Source: Fidelibacterota bacterium
GTDB lineage: Bacteria > Fidelibacterota > Marinisomatia > Marinisomatales > Marinisomataceae
Assembly: GCA_017856055.1 (NCBI GenBank)
Contig: JAFMFP010000003.1
Location: 1 to 48,180, forward strand
DNA: 48,180 nucleotides
Direction: 5' to 3'
Part shown: one piece after another, positions 47,432-48,180 of the stretch
How the letters are laid out: the number at the start of each line of letters is the position of its first letter
Position numbering within the stretch: position 1 is the first letter of the stretch
Position numbers and translations under genes: made by a program
Notes under the pieces: generated by a model
What the model was told of the DNA's origin: nothing
Databases searched by the model: none
Seen by the model: only the letters and a program-made list of their open reading frames with translations

Positions 47432-47662
47432 TTAAGCGTTTTTATTGATATATGAAATTGCTGAACCAACAGTTGTAATAGATTCTGCATCTTCGTCTGG
47501 AATTTCGATGTCAAATTCTTCTTCAAATTCCATAATTAACTCAACAGTATCAAGTGAGTCAGCTCCTAAATCGTCTAGAAAACTTGCTTCTGACACAACT
47601 CTAGATTTATCAACACTGAGTTTTTCAGAAATTATACTTATTACTTTTTCATCATGTGACAT
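47432..47662 (-). CDS. acpP: acyl carrier protein
   Basis: '[46 protein letters not shown]'. Confidence 0.98.
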   Translation of the reverse strand: MSHDEKVISIISEKLSVDKSRVVSEASFLDDLGADSLDTVELIMEFEEEFDIEIPDEDAESITTVGSAISYINKNA

Positions 47663-47673
47663 ATTTATCTCTC

Positions 47674-48180
47674 CTAATTAAGTGACATTCCACCATCTAT
47701 ATAAAATGTTTGCCCAGTAATATAACTTGCTTCTTCAGAACATAAAAAATGAACCATATTAGCAATATCTGAAGGCTTACCGAATTTATTTAATGGAATC
47801 CTTTCAAAATAGCTTTTTTTTATAGTTTCAGAAAAATGAGATATCATATCTGTCTCAATTACCCCTGGAGCAATGCAATTTACTAATATATTTCTTTTGC
47901 CTACTTCCTTAGCCAATGATTTAGTTAGCGCAATAAGTCCACCTTTAGAAGCAGCATAATTTGATTGACCTTTATTTCCATCCGTGCCAGAAATTGATGA
48001 AATATTAATTATTCTTCCGAAATTCTTTTTAATCATTCCTTTTAAAACATATTTCATCAAATGAAAAGGAGCATGCAAATTGATATCCATAACATCCATC
48101 CAATCTTTATCAGTCATTCTCAGTAGAATATTATCCCTATGAATACCCGCATTATTAACTAAAATATCAATCGATTGGTT
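47674..48180 (-). CDS. fabG: 3-oxoacyl-ACP reductase, 5' end truncated by window edge (track ORF stops at 48117)
   Basis: '[36 protein letters not shown]'; reverse-complement of 48118-48180 continues in frame as [21 protein letters not shown]. Confidence 0.97.
   Translation of the reverse strand, partial: NQSIDILVNNAGIHRDNILLRMTDKDWMDVMDINLHAPFHLMKYVLKGMIKKNFGRIINISSISGTDGNKGQSNYAASKGGLIALTKSLAKEVGKRNILVNCIAPGVIETDMISHFSETIKKSYFERIPLNKFGKPSDIANMVHFLCSEEASYITGQTFYIDGGMSLN

Noticed and set aside
1-48180. CRISPR arrays, IS elements, rRNA or tRNA genes
   Set aside because: No regularly spaced direct repeats, transposase motifs, rRNA stretches or tRNA cloverleaf-like sequences were noticed in the short intergenic gaps; a tRNAscan/Infernal run would be definitive.

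Overview
AT-rich, gene-dense bacterial chromosomal window. Protein style and gene order suggest a marine Bacteroidota/Marinimicrobia (SAR406)-like heterotroph; this is an inference without database support. About 48 protein-coding genes are supportable. Most are housekeeping: pgeF, uppP, holA, an ECF sigma/anti-sigma pair, yajC-def-fmt, hflX, pyrF-pyrE, degP/htrA, ileS-dksA-like-lspA-rluD-xer-pckA-greA, an lptF/G-like gene, a polyprenyl synthase, PMM and PGI/PMI, and fabG-acpP-fabF. There are also several Na+-coupled transporters and a glycan/flippase cassette. I found no rRNA, tRNA, CRISPR array or mobile element. The strongest candidate for an under-described system is a translationally coupled four-gene block at 26554-31412: a secreted thioredoxin-like protein, ApbE fused at its C-terminus to a DUF4266-like '...GGGCGCN' tail, a DUF3570-like outer-membrane-type protein with an Asp-rich loop, and DsbD. 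It looks like an extracytoplasmic flavin/thiol redox or metal module. Other points of interest are a recurrent Gln at the predicted +1 position of secreted proteins, an IleS with non-canonical HIGH/KMSKS/editing motifs, a DksA/TraR-like protein with rearranged cysteines, and a 5'-truncated YwqK/MORN-like repeat gene missing from the ORF track.
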